Below are positions 61,665 to 64,000 of a DNA stretch of 64,000 bases, piece after piece. The position numbers and the translations under genes are program-made. Origin of the DNA: Pyxicephalus adspersus (lineage: Eukaryota; Chordata; Amphibia; Anura; Pyxicephalidae); NCBI RefSeq assembly GCF_032062135.1, contig NC_092858.1, positions 164,052,200 to 164,116,199 of the forward strand, given 5' to 3'. Numbering within the stretch: the first letter of the stretch is position 1; every line of letters starts with the position of its first letter. The notes beneath the pieces are model-generated. The model did not search any database, was not told the origin of the DNA, and saw only the letters and a program-made list of their open reading frames with translations.

Positions 61665-62008
61665 CTAACTGAAAACAGGAGGTATTGACAAGGGAGACAT
61701 GCAAAGTATGCTCTGTATGTGGTGGTGCCGCATAAAAAGCCAGGGCAATGCATCTCATGGGCGTGCACAGGAGTTACATGATCAGTGGCCATCCAATGTC
61801 CATTGTGCACCCAGAAATATGTCATGGAATCAGCATAAAGATGGCAGCTTCCTAGGAAGCAGTGATGATAGAATCCTGGACCTGTCATTGTTGCAGGGCA
61901 CCTGCACACAGGTGTCTATGCCATAATCAGCAAGGATACTGTTCCTACGTGCTGATTGTGTCAGAAGCTCGCCACTTACCAATGTGTACAGTTCTGCTTT
62001 AAGAGAAG
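61665..62008 (+). repeat. dispersed repeat family K, copy 3
   Basis: 'gatcagtggccatccaatgt', 'gtcatggaatcagcataaag', 'cctggacctgtcattgttgc', 'ccataatcagcaaggatact', 'gtgtcagaagctcgccactt' and 'agttctgctttaag', in the same order as copies 1 and 2. Confidence 0.7.
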
Positions 62009-62013
62009 CAATC

Positions 62014-62108
62014 TATACTTTGAGGGACAGTTAGTGACATGACTATGGACATTGTACAGCGCTGCATAATATGATGGCGCTATATAAATACTGTGTAATA
62101 ATAATATT
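62014..62108 (+). repeat. family B SINE tail fragment
   Basis: 'gggacagttagtgacatgac', 'acagcgctgcataatatgat' and 'ggcgctatataaatactgtg' with a TAA-rich end. Head and body are missing. Confidence 0.85.
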
Positions 62109-62167
62109 TTATTGATATCATATTTATGTCAATTGCATAGTCTAAGGCCAAGTTTGCAGAAGAAGTA

Positions 62168-62270
62168 ATTAATCTGCTAGCTTGTTTGTGGGATATGGGG
62201 TACCTGGAGGAAACACAGATGCACACAGAGATAAACATACAAACTCCATGCACTTAGTTCTGGGTGTTCA
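62168..62270 (-). repeat. family B SINE body fragment
   Basis: 'acctggaggaaacacagatg' and 'ataaacatacaaactccatg' are the reverse complement of the family B body. Tail and head are absent. Confidence 0.65.
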
Positions 62271-63050
62271 GGGCATTTATGTTCTAGTGTCACTGGGAAT
62301 GATCACAAAAGATTGCTTCTAGCAACAGAAATTTTGAATTTGTACGCACGTTTATGCTTTGCACTGACTGGTGGAGATGTTGCAGTATGATTACCTCTTC
62401 CTCATGCGTCTGAACCGCTGCCTCAGAGGAGAGGCTACATGTGGCATCTACCCTTGGCAGCCCAATGGAGAATGAAAGTGGGCAGCAGTGAGTAGTTGGG
62501 TAGCAGTGAGTAGTTCGGTACCTCTCATAGACGTCCACTTTCAAACCTGCACGCAATGGTCCTTTAAGTCCCAGCATTTGTAAATTTGTCATTATTCCAG
62601 CCATCAGGAGCCAGGCTGGCACTCTTGTTCCCACCATGGGTCTGAACCATGTTGGCATCACTACATGGCTACTGTCAGTATAGATTATATTAAAAACCGT
62701 GGGGGGTAATATTTCTAAGAATAGATTCCATAGATGATGATCATGTCATACCAGCATCTTCTCAGGAATTCTGACATCTACAAATTCATTCATGATGAAA
62801 CCCCCTGGATTAGGCTCACACATGATTAGTTTGTCGTTCTTTTCCAATGAAGTATGAAGCATGAGTGACAAGCCCTAGAGGTTTCAAGTCAGTGCGGATA
62901 AAGCAGAAGACAGAATGGCGGTAAACATGGCACGGTTGCATCACTTCTTTTTATTAAAGGTTTGGGTTAGCACATTATGTCTCTAAAGGCAAGAACATAC
63001 ATTGTCAGAAATAGCTGAGTGGAGGTTTTCAAATTATTAAGGGTCTGTAT
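62271..63050. other. intergenic, no supported gene
   Basis: A 123-codon - strand open frame (62661-62290) is not similar to any protein I know. A 19-bp phrase 'gcagtgagtagttsggta' occurs twice in tandem at about 62482-62520. Confidence 0.5.
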
Positions 63051-63279
63051 CAGTCTTTCTCAAACTTTTTAACATAGGGGATTCATAGGAAGTAACTTTC
63101 AGGTGTTGGGGAACCCCTGACAATAATTCCAATATCCTCAACTCAAAAAAAAACTCAAAAAAACTTACAAATAGTCAAAAGCCTAATTGGTGTCAGTGGG
63201 TACTGACCTGACATTTTTTTTCTCAATGAACCTCTGGAGGAACCCTAGGATTCCACTGAACCCTGGTTGGGAAACACAT
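63051..63279. mobile_element. hAT-like MITE (family F) copy 3 with target duplication
   Basis: Starts CAGTCTTTCTCAAAC and ends ACCCTGGTTGGGAAACACAT. The flanking 8-mers GTCTGTAT and CTCTATAT match at 6 of 8. Internal 'aactttcaggtg', 'ggggaacccctga' and 'cctctggaggaaccct' are shared with copy 1. Confidence 0.82.
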
Positions 63280-63410
63280 CTCTATATTAACCCTGTATTG
63301 ATTGTGAGAATATAAATAACTGTACTTATATTAAAGATTCTTGGTAAAAGCATATCAACAGGTTGATTTTAAAGTGTAGTCTTTGTAGAAAGCCAATACA
63401 TTTTAAGTAT

Positions 63411-63728
63411 TTATTATTATTATACAGTATTTATATAGCAACATCATATTACACAGTGCTGTACAAAGTCCATAGTCATGTCACTAACTGTCCGTTAAAG
63501 TAGCTCACAATCTAATGTCCCTACCATAGTCATGTGTCATTAATGTAGACTAAGGTCAACTTTTAGGGAGAAGCCAATTAACCTCACTGCATATTTTTTG
63601 GGGGGGGGATGTGGGAGGAAACTGGAGAAAACCCACACAGACACGGGGAGAACCTGCAAACTCTATGCAGATAATGTCCTGGCTGGGAATCGAACCCGAG
63701 ACCTGAGCCCTGAGCCACCATGCTGCCC
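63411..63728 (-). mobile_element. tRNA-headed SINE, family B full-length copy
   Basis: Reverse complement of copy 2 with all blocks: the ATT-rich end, 'acatcatattacacagtgct', 'ctaatgtccctaccatagtc', 'gggagaacctgcaaactcta', 'gggaatcgaacccgagacct' (B-box side) and 'gagccaccatgctgccc' (A-box side). About 318 bp, close to the 311 bp of copy 2. Confidence 0.92.
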
Positions 63729-63735
63729 ACAGTTA

Positions 63736-63960
63736 ATTACACACATGAGATGATTCTCGGTCGATATGAGCCACAAAATATTAACAACCACATTGGAAGT
63801 GAAGGAAGGAGAATGCATCGGTGTGCCTATCGCTCGTTCTTCTTTACCTTCTTTCTTCATAGAACAAAACGGTGCTGTATGTACAGTGCTCTTTAATTAT
63901 TCTTTCGTCCATTTGTCGTTGGAAACTATAATAAAAGATTGTTTGCAACTACAAAAGCCT
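63736..63960 (-). mobile_element. MITE family A, copy 5, diverged
   Basis: 'gatgattctcggtcgatatg', 'aaaacggtgctgtatgtaca' and 'gtcgttggaaactataataa' follow the family in reverse. The TIRs are poorly preserved and the hairpin is partly lost. It starts eight bases after the SINE at 63411-63728. Confidence 0.65.
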
Positions 63961-64000
63961 GTGAGTGACAATCCAGGATTCAAACAATAGATGGCCAGAA

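Noticed and set aside
62290..62661. 123-codon - strand open frame
   Set aside because: No recognisable domain, no splice or start context, surrounded by repeat fragments; may be part of an unnamed repeat.
1..64000. CRISPR array, prokaryotic operon or phage island
   Set aside because: Spliced vertebrate gene structure and SINE/MITE content rule out a prokaryotic origin; the tandem repeats lack the repeat-spacer pattern.

Overview
The window reads as nuclear DNA of a vertebrate, most likely an anuran amphibian (frog). The evidence is one multi-exon gene with GT-AG introns that encodes a vertebrate-type kinase, set in AT-rich DNA full of short non-autonomous transposons, tRNA-headed SINEs and (TA)n microsatellites. 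The repeated tail around 'aatatgttggcgctatataaa' is one I associate with frog genomes. The frog assignment is inference; no species is claimed.

Positions 1-21348 hold the only protein-coding gene I can support: hunk, the hormonally up-regulated Neu-associated kinase, a SNF1/AMPK-related Ser/Thr kinase. It is on the + strand. Nine coding exons join in frame (293, 56, 136, 128, 136, 169, 84, 163 and 662 nt) into 608 codons plus a TGA at 21346. They run from the beta-3 lysine strand of the kinase domain to the C terminus. The first coding exon (N terminus and glycine loop) lies upstream of the window, so bases 1-2343 are intron 1. The exons encode the kinase core (HRD, DFG and APE motifs), a UBA-like/SNF1-homology segment, a variable linker and a Ser/Pro-rich tail ending in a conserved basic block. 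One small mammalian-type exon in the linker was not found.

The 3' UTR starts at 21349. It may extend to poly(A) signals near 24.8-24.9 kb and contains a 427-bp inverted-repeat element.

From about 25 kb to 64 kb I see no host gene. This flank is a mosaic of mobile-element relics: a broken mariner transposase at 34.2-35.26 kb beside a (TA)n tract; hAT-like MITEs with recognisable 8-bp target duplications (35377, 63051, 32973); a five-copy MITE with a TIR like 'GGCTATGTACACACGTGCAA' and an internal hairpin; palindromic MITEs; two SINE-like families that share a 3' tail; a three-copy repeat at 59.4-62 kb; and several mini- and microsatellites. Insertions nest inside one another in several places, which gives relative ages.

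Some stretches look unique and might be conserved non-coding elements (3.3-4.05, 6.65-6.9, 41.1-41.56 and 52.16-52.85 kb). This can only be settled by cross-species alignment. No operon, CRISPR array, rRNA or functional tRNA gene was seen.
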